Source: an uncultured Myxococcales bacterium (lineage in GTDB: Bacteria > Myxococcota_A > Polyangia > Polyangiales > Polyangiaceae). From it: 64,000 nucleotides of DNA. A program made the translations under genes and the position numbers. A model generated the notes under the pieces. That model was not told where the DNA came from, searched no databases, and saw only the letters and a list, made by a program, of their open reading frames with translations. The DNA lies in the NCBI GenBank assembly GCA_937949945.1, contig CALFEQ010000138.1, positions 1 through 64,000 of the forward strand, given 5' to 3'. How positions within the stretch are numbered: position 1 is the stretch's first letter; every line of letters starts with the position of its first letter. Of the stretch, positions 44,705 through 52,956 are shown piece after piece.

Positions 44705-44758
44705 GTCTTCCCAGTATACCGCCGCCTCGGTCGCTCGATCCCGATCGCCCGCGGCCGG

Positions 44759-46015
44759 CTACTTCTCGTCCGCTATCTCGACGAGGCGCCCCTCCACGAG
44801 CTCCGCGCTCGCGATCTTCACGACGCGATCGGTCTCGGTGATGCCGGTCGCGATCTGGATCGTCTTTCCGGTGTCGCGCTCGATGACGATCGGCACGAGG
44901 CGAAGGCGATTGTCCGGGCCGACGACGGCGACACGGGTGCCGTTGGCGTCGCTCATCAGCGCCGTGGCCGGAACCTCGAGGACGCGGTGGGGCGTCGGCA
45001 GCGAGAGCTCGACCTGAGCGTACATGCCGGCGAGGAGCTCGCCGTTCGGATTCGGGACGTGGATCACCGTCGTCATCGTGCGCGACTGCGGATCGAGCGC
45101 GGAGGCGAAGCGCGCGACCTTGCCCTCGAACGTGCGTCCCGCGTACTCGCGGACGCTGATCTTCGCGGGGAGGTCGTTCTTGACGCTCGGCGCGACGTCC
45201 TGCGGCACCTCGACGATGACGCGCATCGGATCCGTGGTCGCGAGCTTGAAGAGCTCGACCGACGGCCCGACGAGCGATCCCTTCTCGACGCTGCGCGACA
45301 CGATCGTGCCCGCGAACGGAGCGACGACACGCGCGAAGGCCTTCTCCTGCGTGAGGCGGCGGACGTTGGCGCTCTGGGCCTCGAGGGTCGCCTGCGCGAG
45401 CGTGACGTTCGCCTCGGCGACGGACGCCTCCGCGCGGCTCTTCTCGACCTCGTCGACCGACGTGACGCCGGTGGGAGCGAGCTTCTCGCGGCGCTCGAGG
45501 CTGGACTTCGCGTAGTCCCTGCTCGCCTTCGCGTGCTCGAGGGCCGCGGTCGCCTGCGCGAGCTGCGCGCGCGCCTGCTCGAGCTGCTGATCGAGCTCGG
45601 GCGTGTCCACCTCGACGAGGAGCTGGCCGGCTTCGACCTTGTCGCCGATGTCGACGAGACGCCGCCGGACGTACCCGTTCGCGCGCGTGCGGATCGACGC
45701 CTCCTCGAGCGGCTTCAAGCTGCCGGGCAGGACCATGGCGCGATCGCTCGAGAGGACCGTCGGGGTCACGACGGTGACGCGCAGGACGCCGCTCGACTCG
45801 CTCGACATGGTCGTCTCGAGCTCCTGTCGTGCACGCTTCTTGGGGAGCCAGCCGATGACGAACGCCGCCGCGACGATCGCCACGCCGACGAGCGCGAGCG
45901 CCGCAGCGCGCGTGCCCGAGATGCGCGCAGGCGGCGGCAGGTCGAAGCCGAGATCTCCGTCGGCGTGCGGCCCCCGCGTCGCTGGACGATGTTCGGGCTC
46001 CATCGAATGACTCAT
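44759..46015 (-). CDS. RND efflux periplasmic adaptor (MFP)
   Basis: 418 residues with one N-terminal transmembrane helix (AALALVGVAIVAAAFVIGWL). Barrel-sandwich and lipoyl motifs: GYVRRRLVDIGDKVEAGQLL and later RVVAPFAGTIVSRSVEKGSL flank a helical hairpin (LDQQLEQARAQLAQATAALE). A beta-barrel and membrane-proximal domain follow. The ATG at 46015 overlaps the upstream RND gene stop (ATGA). It connects the inner-membrane pump to an outer-membrane channel; no TolC-type channel gene is in the window. Confidence 0.95.
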   Translation of the reverse strand: MSHSMEPEHRPATRGPHADGDLGFDLPPPARISGTRAAALALVGVAIVAAAFVIGWLPKKRARQELETTMSSESSGVLRVTVVTPTVLSSDRAMVLPGSLKPLEEASIRTRANGYVRRRLVDIGDKVEAGQLLVEVDTPELDQQLEQARAQLAQATAALEHAKASRDYAKSSLERREKLAPTGVTSVDEVEKSRAEASVAEANVTLAQATLEAQSANVRRLTQEKAFARVVAPFAGTIVSRSVEKGSLVGPSVELFKLATTDPMRVIVEVPQDVAPSVKNDLPAKISVREYAGRTFEGKVARFASALDPQSRTMTTVIHVPNPNGELLAGMYAQVELSLPTPHRVLEVPATALMSDANGTRVAVVGPDNRLRLVPIVIERDTGKTIQIATGITETDRVVKIASAELVEGRLVEIADEK

Positions 46016-49000
46016 AGCGCCTCGATCTCTGCATCCACCTTCGGCGGCTTGCGGCGGAGGATGCTGTACATCACGGGGACGAAGAAGAGCGTAGTAAAGG
46101 TGGCGATCAAGAGCCCACCGATGACGGCGCGCCCGAGCGGTGCGTTCTGCTCACCACCCTCGCCCAGCCCGAGCGACATCGGAAGCATACCGATGATCAT
46201 CGCGGCGGCGGTCATGATGACCGGTCGGAGGCGCGTCATGCCGGCGGCGAGGGCCGCCTCGCGCGCGTCGCGGCCGACCTTCCGCTGATCGTTCGCGAAC
46301 GTGACGACGAGGATGCTGTTCGCGGTCGCGACGCCGACGCACATGATCGCGCCCATCTGCGCGGGGACGCTGAAGGTCGTCTGCGTGAGGAACAGCATCC
46401 AGGCGATGCCCGACAGGGCTCCCGGCAGCGCCATCAAGATGATGAACGGGTCGAGCCAAGACTGGAAGTTCACGACCATGAGCAGGTAGACGAGCACGAC
46501 GGCGAAGACGAGGCCGAACGCGATGCCGCGGAACGACGACTCCATGCTCTCGACCTGTCCCTTCATCTTCACGATGGTGCCGCGCGGGAAGGTCGGCCGC
46601 ATCTCGTCGATGACCTTCCGCACCCCGGCGGCGACCGAGGCGAGGTCGGCGCCGTCGACGTTGGCCTGCACGTCGTACGTGCGCGTCGCGTTGTAGTGCG
46701 TGATGTTCACGGGCGTGGTCGCGCGTGACATCGTCGCGACGTTCGAGAGTAGCTGTGGCGTCCCGCTCGGAGTGGCGAGCGGGATCGTTCCGAGCGCCTC
46801 GAGCGAGTCGTTCTCGTACTGAGGCGTCGACACGGCGACGGAGTATTGGACGCCGCGCTTCGTGTCGAGCCACCAGCTCGGCGTGACCTGCGAGCTCGAC
46901 GAGAGGGTGACGAGCAGGTCGTTCGCGACGTCACGCACGGTGAGCCCTGCCTGCCGGGCCATCGTGCGGTCGACGTCGACGCGCACGGCGGGCTCGTGCG
47001 GGACCTGCGCGAGGTGGACGTCGACCGCGCCCGGCACCTGCTTGATCCGCTCGGCGAGCCGCTGCGCCAGCTCGAGGGTCGCCGCGTCGTTCCCCGGCGC
47101 GCCGACGACTTGGACGTCGATCGGCGCGGCGATGCCGAAGTTGAGGACCTGCGTCGAGATGTCCGGCGCGAGGAAGAAGAAGGTCGTGTCCGGGTGAGCC
47201 TCGGCGAGCTTCTTCCGCAGCTTCCGCACGTACTGCGCGGTCGGCGCGTGTCCCTTCTTCAGCGCGATGAGGATCTGCCCGTCGGCCGGCGAGATCGAGG
47301 TCCCCTCGCTGAGCGAGAGGTTGATGCCGCTGTACGGCGTCCCGATGTTGTCGATCATCGTCTCGATCTCCGCCGGCGGGATGACGGTCTTGATCGTCTC
47401 CTCGATGGCGGCGAAGCGCTTCTCGCTCTCTTCGATGCGGGTGCCCGGCGGCCCGCGCACGTGGAGCTTCACGAGCCCGGCGTCGACGGTCGGGAAGAAG
47501 TCGCGTCCGATCAGCGGGTACAGCGAGAGCGAGAACGCCACGAACGCAAAGAACCCGAGCACGGTGAGCTTGCGCCGTACGAGCAGGAGAGCGAGCAGGC
47601 TCCCGTAGGCCATGCGCATCCGCTCGAACCCGCGCTCGAACGCGGCGAAGAATCTCCCGGCGATGCTCTTCGAGCCGTACCCATGCCCATGCCCGTGCCC
47701 GCTCGCGAGCGCGGCGGCCTCGCCGCGGAGGAGGTAGCGCACGAGCGTCGGCACGAGCGTTCGCGACAGCACGTACGACGTCATCATCGCGAACACGACC
47801 GCGAGCGCGAGCGGGACGAACAGCGATCGCGCCGCGCCCGTGATGAACGCCACCGGCACGAAGACGATGCAGATGCAGAGTGTCGCGACGAAGGCGGGCT
47901 TCGCGATCTCCTGCGCGCCGTCGATGATGGCCTGATAGAACGGCTTCCGCTGCGCCATGTTGCGGTGGATGTTCTCGATCGCGACGGTGGCGTCGTCGAC
48001 GAGGATGCCGACCGCGAGCGACATCCCACCGAGCGTCATGACGTTCAGCGTGTGCCCGAGCAGCGACAGGGCGATGATCGACGTGAAGATCGAGAGCGGG
48101 ATCGAGATGACGACGATGAGCGTGCTCCGCCAGCTCCCGAGGAAGAGGAGGATCATCAGCGCGGTCAGTCCCGCGGCGATCACGGCCTCCTTGATGACCC
48201 CGTCGACGGCGGCGCGGACGAAGAGCGACTGATCGAAGAGGAGCGTGACCTTCAGATCCTTCGGGAGCCGCGCCTCGATCGTCGGGAGCATCTTCTTGAT
48301 GCTCGCGGCGATCTCCATCGTGCTCGTGTTGCCGTTCTTGAGGATCGACATGAGCACGGAGCGCTTGCCGTTGACGTGGACCATGTTGGTCTGCGGCGAC
48401 GAACCGTCGCGGACGGTGGCGACGTCGCGCACGTAGACCATGGTCCCGCGGACCTCCTTGATCGGCAGCGACTCGATCTCGGCGAACGCCTCCGGGCTCG
48501 CGTTGAGGGCGACCGCGTACTCGTTGGTCCCCATCTTCGCGGTGCCGGTCGGCAGAATGACGTTCTGGTTCGCGATCGCGACGGTGACGTCGCGAGGCGA
48601 GAGCCCCCACGCGTAGAGGCGCTGAGGGTCGACGTCGACGACGATCTGTCGCTGCTTGCCGCCGTAGGGCCACGGGATCTGCGTCCCGCGGATCGTCGCC
48701 ATGTCGGCGCGCACGAAGTTCGTGCCGTAGTCGAACAGCTCCTGCTCGGAGAGCGAGTTGCTCTCGAGCGCCGCCTGGAGGATGGGCACGTTGGACGCGC
48801 TGTACCGGAGGATGAACGGCGGCATCGCCCCCGGCGGCGCCATGCGCACGGCGGTCTGCGAGATGGCGGTCACCTGCGCCGTCGCGGCCTCGATGCTGAC
48901 GCCTGGCTGGAAGAAGATCTTGATGATCGCGGTCCCGCGCAGCGACTGGCTCTCGATGTGCTCGATGTCGTTGACGGTCGTCGTGAGCATGCGCTCGTAG

Positions 49001-49197
49001 TTCGTGACGATCCGCTTCTCCATCTCCTCGGCGGAGAGCCCGTCGTACTTCCAGATCACGGAGATGACGGGGATGTCGATCTCCGGGAAGATGTCGGTCG
49101 GCATCCGCACGGCAGCGAAGGTGCCGCCGAGGAGGATGAGCACCGCCATCACGATGAACGTGTAGGGGCGGCGAAGAGCGAGCCGAACGAGCCACAT
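46012..49197 (-). CDS. RND-family efflux permease
   Basis: 1061 residues with the AcrB/MexB/CzcA plan: two sets of transmembrane helices and two large periplasmic loops. The relay helix TM4 has GILVDDATVAIENIH (two Asp, typical of proton-driven RND pumps). MPTDIFPEIDIPVISVIWKY matches the RND N-terminal signature. The cytoplasmic loop before the second half holds an unusual GHGHGHGYG run near residue 505, which could bind metal. DD motifs and hydrophobe-exporter features do not separate drug from heavy-metal export; the histidine run makes a metal substrate conceivable. It is divergent from a LysR gene. Confidence 0.96.
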   Translation of the reverse strand: MWLVRLALRRPYTFIVMAVLILLGGTFAAVRMPTDIFPEIDIPVISVIWKYDGLSAEEMEKRIVTNYERMLTTTVNDIEHIESQSLRGTAIIKIFFQPGVSIEAATAQVTAISQTAVRMAPPGAMPPFILRYSASNVPILQAALESNSLSEQELFDYGTNFVRADMATIRGTQIPWPYGGKQRQIVVDVDPQRLYAWGLSPRDVTVAIANQNVILPTGTAKMGTNEYAVALNASPEAFAEIESLPIKEVRGTMVYVRDVATVRDGSSPQTNMVHVNGKRSVLMSILKNGNTSTMEIAASIKKMLPTIEARLPKDLKVTLLFDQSLFVRAAVDGVIKEAVIAAGLTALMILLFLGSWRSTLIVVISIPLSIFTSIIALSLLGHTLNVMTLGGMSLAVGILVDDATVAIENIHRNMAQRKPFYQAIIDGAQEIAKPAFVATLCICIVFVPVAFITGAARSLFVPLALAVVFAMMTSYVLSRTLVPTLVRYLLRGEAAALASGHGHGHGYGSKSIAGRFFAAFERGFERMRMAYGSLLALLLVRRKLTVLGFFAFVAFSLSLYPLIGRDFFPTVDAGLVKLHVRGPPGTRIEESEKRFAAIEETIKTVIPPAEIETMIDNIGTPYSGINLSLSEGTSISPADGQILIALKKGHAPTAQYVRKLRKKLAEAHPDTTFFFLAPDISTQVLNFGIAAPIDVQVVGAPGNDAATLELAQRLAERIKQVPGAVDVHLAQVPHEPAVRVDVDRTMARQAGLTVRDVANDLLVTLSSSSQVTPSWWLDTKRGVQYSVAVSTPQYENDSLEALGTIPLATPSGTPQLLSNVATMSRATTPVNITHYNATRTYDVQANVDGADLASVAAGVRKVIDEMRPTFPRGTIVKMKGQVESMESSFRGIAFGLVFAVVLVYLLMVVNFQSWLDPFIILMALPGALSGIAWMLFLTQTTFSVPAQMGAIMCVGVATANSILVVTFANDQRKVGRDAREAALAAGMTRLRPVIMTAAAMIIGMLPMSLGLGEGGEQNAPLGRAVIGGLLIATFTTLFFVPVMYSILRRKPPKVDAEIEAL

Positions 49198-49270
49198 GAC
49201 GAGTCGGGGTGACCATTGTCACGTTCCCGATACCCGCCCCGGACGTCCAATATATGGATCAGCGCCCTCT

Positions 49271-49287
49271 GATACCTTGTAGGTATC
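49271..49287. promoter_or_regulatory. Perfect LysR-type operator (inverted repeat with T-N11-A)
   Basis: GATACC, TTGTA, GGTATC in the 115-bp gap between the LysR gene and the RND operon: a perfect 6-bp inverted repeat with a 5-nt spacer. T at 49273 and A at 49285 form the T-N11-A motif of LysR boxes. It probably controls both divergent transcripts. Confidence 0.8.
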
Positions 49288-49312
49288 GTCCTCGTGTTAT
49301 GCTGCGAGCGTC

Positions 49313-50209
49313 GTGGAGCTGCGCCATCTGCGCTACTTCGTCGCGGTCGCAGAGGAGCGCCACTTCGGGCGCGCAGCCGAGCGCCTGAAGATCGCCCAAC
49401 CGCCCCTGAGCCGCCAAATCCAGGACCTGGAGGCCGAGCTCGGTGTGCGCCTGTTCGACCGCTCGAGGCGTAAGGTCGAGCTTACTCCGGCCGGCGCGGC
49501 CCTCCTCGAGAACGCGCGCGGCGTCTTCAATGCACTGGAGCTCGCCGTCCGCGAGACGAAGCGCGCAGCCCGGGGAGAGCGCGGCCGTATCGCCATCGGC
49601 TACCCGACGTCGCTCGCCTACAGCGGCCTGTCCGAGCTCCTCCGCGCCTTCCGAGCGAAGTTCCCGGACGTGGAGGTCGCCCTGTCGGAGCTCTCCCCGC
49701 AGGCCCAAATCGACGCCCTCCGCGCCGGCCGCCTGGACGTCGGCTTCGTCCGCGCGGTGCGTGACGAACCGGGCCTTTCGTCGATCCTCCTCCGCCGCGA
49801 GCCGCTGGTCATCGCGCTCCCGGCCGATCACGCCCTCGCCCCGCGCAAGCGCATCCAACTGGCGTCGCTGGCGGGCGAGCCGTTCGTCTTCTTCCCACGC
49901 TCGCGCAGCCCGGCGTTCTTCGATCACGTGATGCGCCTCTGCCACGCGGCGGGCTTCACCCCTCACATCGCGCAGGAGGCGCAGCAGCTCGACGTGGTGA
50001 GCCTGGTCTCGGCGGGCTTCGGCGTCTCGATCGTCCCGTCGTCGCTCCGCCACGTACGCCGAGCGGGCGTGGTGTATCGCTCGATCGCGGGCAATCCGAA
50101 GACGGATCTGCGCGTCGCATGGCGAAAGGACAACGACTCGCCGGTCGTGCGCGGGCTCGTGGAGGTCGTGCGCAAGCTCGGGATGCGCGAGCTCAGGGCA
50201 TCGCGGTGA
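49313..50209 (+). CDS. LysR-family transcriptional regulator
   Basis: 298 residues, GTG start at 49313. The N-terminal winged helix is canonical: LRHLRYFVAVAEERHFGRAA, PPLSRQIQDLEAELGVRLFD, TPAGAALLENA. The C-terminal part is a two-lobed effector-binding domain (GRIAIGYPTSLAYSGLSELL, GRLDVGFVRAV). The divergent RND operon and the operator at 49271 make it the likely regulator of that pump; the inducer is unknown. Confidence 0.95.
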   Translation: MELRHLRYFVAVAEERHFGRAAERLKIAQPPLSRQIQDLEAELGVRLFDRSRRKVELTPAGAALLENARGVFNALELAVRETKRAARGERGRIAIGYPTSLAYSGLSELLRAFRAKFPDVEVALSELSPQAQIDALRAGRLDVGFVRAVRDEPGLSSILLRREPLVIALPADHALAPRKRIQLASLAGEPFVFFPRSRSPAFFDHVMRLCHAAGFTPHIAQEAQQLDVVSLVSAGFGVSIVPSSLRHVRRAGVVYRSIAGNPKTDLRVAWRKDNDSPVVRGLVEVVRKLGMRELRASR

Positions 50210-50242
50210 GCCCGCGAAGCGCGGGGCGCCTTCGCCGTTCGC

Positions 50243-50500
50243 ATTGTCGCCCAATCAAAGGCGGGGGAGGCCGCGGCCACGCAACGCGTGGGACACTGGA
50301 CCATCGTTGCCCAATCAACGGCGTGGGAACCCGCAGCCCTGCAGGGCGTGGGGCACCGGCCATTGTTGCCCAATCAACGACGTGGGGAGGCCGCGGCCAC
50401 GCAACGCGTGGGGCGTACCGGGCCATTGTTGCCCAATCGATGCGTGCCGTGACCGTGGAGCGCGTGGAGCGCACCGGCCGATTGTCGCCCAATCAATGAC
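50243..50500 (+). repeat. ~60-bp-period palindromic (REP-like) array, five cores
   Basis: The core ATTGT(T/C)GCCCAATCAACG is found at 50243, 50303 (ATCG variant), 50362, 50425 and 50481, with steps of 60, 59, 63 and 56 bp. ATTG and CAAT form a 4-bp stem in each core. Units 1 and 3 also share a GC-rich hairpin, CCACGC-AAC-GCGTGG; unit 2 has CCCTGCAGGG. The spacers are related to one another, so this is a repeat element family and not a CRISPR array. Confidence 0.85.
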
Positions 50501-50640
50501 GTGGCGAGGTGTCGCACGGCGAGGACGTTTCTGGAGAGGGCCCGCCGATCATCGGCACCGCCATCGGGAGTGCCACCGCCGGCGATGCTCACGAGGTGTC
50601 TCGCCTTTCGACTCGCCCCACTGCCTGCGAGTCGGAGAGG

Positions 50641-50674
50641 GGGTCAGTTTTGGTTGCGTCTGAGGGTCAGTTTT
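50641..50674. repeat. GGGTCAGTTTT direct repeat pair, possible IS end remnant
   Basis: GGGTCAGTTTTGG at 50641 and GGGTCAGTTTTACG at 50664. Closely spaced copies of such a motif resemble the multiple terminal repeats of IS21-family elements; no transposase of that family is present. Tentative. Confidence 0.35.
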
Positions 50675-50829
50675 ACGTGCGCCCTACAGATCGCGAGACG
50701 ACACCCGCGGAAGCCACGGTCGGACCGTCGCGACGCAGCAGCACAACAGACGAGGGAAGTCGCGCGACGTCGCTCGACACCAGCTCTCTCGACGACTCGC
50801 GCTCGAGGCGCCAAGGCGAGGGCCGGACC

Positions 50830-50845
50830 ATTGTCGCCCAATCAA
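50830..50845 (+). repeat. REP-like core, isolated copy
   Basis: ATTGTCGCCCAATCAA in the same orientation as the array. Confidence 0.8.
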
Positions 50846-50857
50846 GCTCGCGCAGGC

Positions 50858-51000
50858 GACGGCCAACGAGCCGACCGCGTGGGACGGGTGGACCACCGCC
50901 CACGAGCCGACCACCTGGAACGTGGCTGAACACCGCCCACAAGCCGATCCCCCGGAACCTGGCTGAACAACGCCCGCGAGCCGAACGGTCGGAGCGTCGG
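50858..51000. repeat. 37-bp tandem repeat array, about four units
   Basis: CACCGCCCAC(G/A)AGCCGA then TGGAACNTGGCTGAA recur with a 37-bp period from 50891, with diverged edge copies at 50858 and 50965. Confidence 0.75.
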
Positions 51001-51020
51001 AGCCGCCGGGAGTGATGCCT

Positions 51021-51036
51021 TTGATTGGGCGACAAT
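51021..51036 (-). repeat. REP-like core, inverted copy
   Basis: TTGATTGGGCGACAAT, the reverse complement of the array core. Confidence 0.8.
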
Positions 51037-51158
51037 GCCCCAATGCGCGATCCGCGTGCGGGCAGCCCCTTCGCACCTCGTTTCGCAACCGGGCAACCGG
51101 CTCGTCTGAGCGCGAGCTCGCGTCTGCAACGCCGTCGCCCGCGAATCGTCCGATGCGT

Positions 51159-51174
51159 TTGATTGGGCAACAAT
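51159..51174 (-). repeat. REP-like core, inverted copy
   Basis: TTGATTGGGCAACAAT, 138 bp from the previous inverted copy. With the forward copy at 50830 it could form REPIN-like inverted pairs. Confidence 0.8.
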
Positions 51175-51350
51175 GCCCCCGACTCCGCCCTCCGTCATCC
51201 CCAGTCATCGCCCAGCGCGCAGGCGATGAGGGTCACTCGACGTGAACGCCCCGTCGCGATGCGGTTCGCAACAGTGTCGTGCACCGCTTACTGACATTCG
51301 ACACGAGCCTCGCCGCCGAACGTTGACCGACGCGCTCGCCATGCTCATCA

Positions 51351-52148
51351 GTGCGCGCGATGAGTCCTCGCCTCGCTGCAGGCGCCGATGCCGACCGTCA
51401 GCTCGGCCTCGAGTTCCCACTGGGCTCCGGTGAAGGAAGGCGCAAGCGGGGAGGTCGTCGACGAGGAGCAGGACGAAAGAGAAAGAACCCGAAAGCGAGA
51501 CCGAACGTCCCGCACCGCGTTCGGCCACCTCATCACCGTCGATATCCCGTGCACGTGACGATGCGCGCGGTTCGAGGCGTTCCGCGCTTTCGTTCGGAGC
51601 TCGTCTCGAACCTGATGAAGACGGTCCTGAAACGACAGCGGAGACGACCATACTCCGACGACTTCCAGGTCGTTCACTTCTCGATCCAGGACGATCACCT
51701 CCACTTGATCGTCGAAGCGACCGCAGAGGCGTCGGACGACGAGGCCAAGCAGGCGCTGCGCACGGGAGTCAGCGGCTTCGCCATCTCGTTCGCTCGTCGC
51801 CTGAACCGCCTCGTGCACCGCAAGGGCAAGGTCTGGGCGGATCGGCATCATCGCCGTGACCTCTCGTCGCCCACCGAGGTTCGAAACACCCTCGTCTACG
51901 TCTTCCAGAACTACCGGCATCACGGCCACATCGTGATCGGCTCGGGGATCCTCGACCCCTACTCGTCGGCATGTCGCTTCGACGGCTGGGCCGACGACCA
52001 CGTGACGTTCGTAGAGACGGAGCCATGGCCCGACGCACGACCACGGACCTGGTTGCTACGCGTCGGCTGGCTGCGAGGCGGCGGTCCGCTCTGGACGTCC
52101 GAGGTTCCGCGTGCGTGGGTGAGGGCTTCCGAGCGCGAAGCTTCCTGA
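51351..52148 (+). CDS. Y1 (IS200/RAYT-like) transposase
   Basis: 265 residues from the GTG at 51351 or ATG at 51360. A basic leader (RRKRGGRRRGAGRKRKNP) precedes YPVHVTMRAVRGVP. The HUH motif is HLH at residues 116-118 (HFSIQDDHLHLIVEA). A catalytic-type Tyr lies in LVYVFQNYRHHGH (183 or 188). LDPYSSACRFDGW is typical of the group. Its relatives are single-copy REP-associated tyrosine transposases (RAYTs), which process palindromic repeats; the array upstream contains such palindromes. The composition is slightly different from neighbours, consistent with a mobile or domesticated origin. Confidence 0.85.
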   Translation: MRAMSPRLAAGADADRQLGLEFPLGSGEGRRKRGGRRRGAGRKRKNPKARPNVPHRVRPPHHRRYPVHVTMRAVRGVPRFRSELVSNLMKTVLKRQRRRPYSDDFQVVHFSIQDDHLHLIVEATAEASDDEAKQALRTGVSGFAISFARRLNRLVHRKGKVWADRHHRRDLSSPTEVRNTLVYVFQNYRHHGHIVIGSGILDPYSSACRFDGWADDHVTFVETEPWPDARPRTWLLRVGWLRGGGPLWTSEVPRAWVRASEREAS

Positions 52149-52161
52149 CGTGACGCGCTCG

Positions 52162-52800
52162 TCAACCTTGCTCCGCGCACGGATCGAGTCGCGCCTCTCT
52201 CTTCGGGTCTCGCGGCGCGGGTCGGTCGACGAAGAATCGCACACGCTCGTCGACCTCCTGAGCGTCGTCGAGCAAGCCGACGACCTCGAGACGCTTGCAG
52301 TCGACCCCTCGCGCCACGAGCCAGCGCGCGACTTGGTGCGCGAGACCCGCGGGCCATCGAGGCGTCGGCGTCGAGCTCATCATCTTCGGGTTGGCCGTGC
52401 ACTCGATGCGCACGCGCCCGGCGTCGGGATGCGCCTCGAGCCACACGCGCACGTCCTCGAGGACGCGCTCGCTCGACGTGGAGAGCACGCGCGGCCCCAT
52501 CGACTTCGAGCCCTTCGATGGCCGGACCTCGAAGGTGATCTCGGGAGAAACCGTGAGCTCGCCCGACATGGCGTCGAGCGAGACCGATACCGACGGCAGC
52601 GTCGTCCGGGGCTCCGGTGCTGCCGCCGACGCGGACGGCGACGCCGAAGACGCCGTCCCCACCACGGCCGAGGACTCCATCGGCGCCGCGACCGGCCTTC
52701 CTCGCGCATCGCATCCCGCGGTGATGCCGACGGCCGCCGTCGCCGAGGCCGCCGTCGCGAAGAGGGAGATCAGAAGGTGGGAAACGACACGTGCTCTCAC
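52162..52800 (-). CDS. OmpA-like C-terminal domain lipoprotein
   Basis: 212 residues, GTG start. Lipobox TAAVGITAGCDA. A Ser/Ala/Pro linker precedes an OmpA-like core (VRPSKGSKSMGPRVLSTSSE, DVRVWLEAHPDAGRVRIECT, VARWLVARGVDCKRLEVVGL). Key peptidoglycan contacts are weakly kept compared with the gene at 22737. It is convergent with the transposase gene, with 13 bp between. Confidence 0.75.
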   Translation of the reverse strand: MRARVVSHLLISLFATAASATAAVGITAGCDARGRPVAAPMESSAVVGTASSASPSASAAAPEPRTTLPSVSVSLDAMSGELTVSPEITFEVRPSKGSKSMGPRVLSTSSERVLEDVRVWLEAHPDAGRVRIECTANPKMMSSTPTPRWPAGLAHQVARWLVARGVDCKRLEVVGLLDDAQEVDERVRFFVDRPAPRDPKREARLDPCAEQG

Positions 52801-52913
52801 GCTCGACCTCGAGCGTATCAGCGTCAGGGACGGGAGCGCCGAGCCTCATGCGGCGCTCGACACGGGCTCGTGGAGCACGCTCCGCTTCGACCGCGACGCA
52901 CGTTCCGCGCTAG

Positions 52914-52945
52914 GCATCCAAGGAAGCATCCAGGAAAGGCATCCA
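52914..52945. repeat. GCATCCA triplet repeat in the GST leader
   Basis: GCATCCA at 52914, 52926 and 52939 (steps of 12 and 13 bp), just ahead of the glutathione transferase ribosome binding site. Confidence 0.7.
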
Positions 52946-52956
52946 GGAGAGGCGCC

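Larger units (their letters stand above)
50210..51350. other. 1.1-kb accessory region with no real gene: repeat arrays
   Basis: Between the LysR gene and the Y1 transposase gene lie a ~60-bp-period palindromic array, a 37-bp tandem array, a GGGTCAGTTTT repeat pair and inverted copies of the array core. Short reading frames here are repeat artefacts (their translations repeat DWATM or IGQQW-like peptides). Confidence 0.75.

Noticed and set aside
43496..46288. 930-codon plus-strand frame over the LamG-like and MFP genes
   Set aside because: Spans unrelated genes in antisense, typical of high-GC mirror frames.
46846..49212. Long plus-strand open frame antisense to the RND permease
   Set aside because: It is a mirror frame from GC-rich codon structure, with Arg/Asp/Glu-only composition and no start signal or domain.
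50243..50500. The ~60-bp-period array as a CRISPR
   Set aside because: The core is only 16-20 bp, the spacing varies (56-63 bp), the intervening sequence is itself related between units, inverted copies exist, and no cas genes are nearby.
50244..50663. Small proteins encoded in the repeat array
   Set aside because: Translations merely repeat the array unit; no start context or family.
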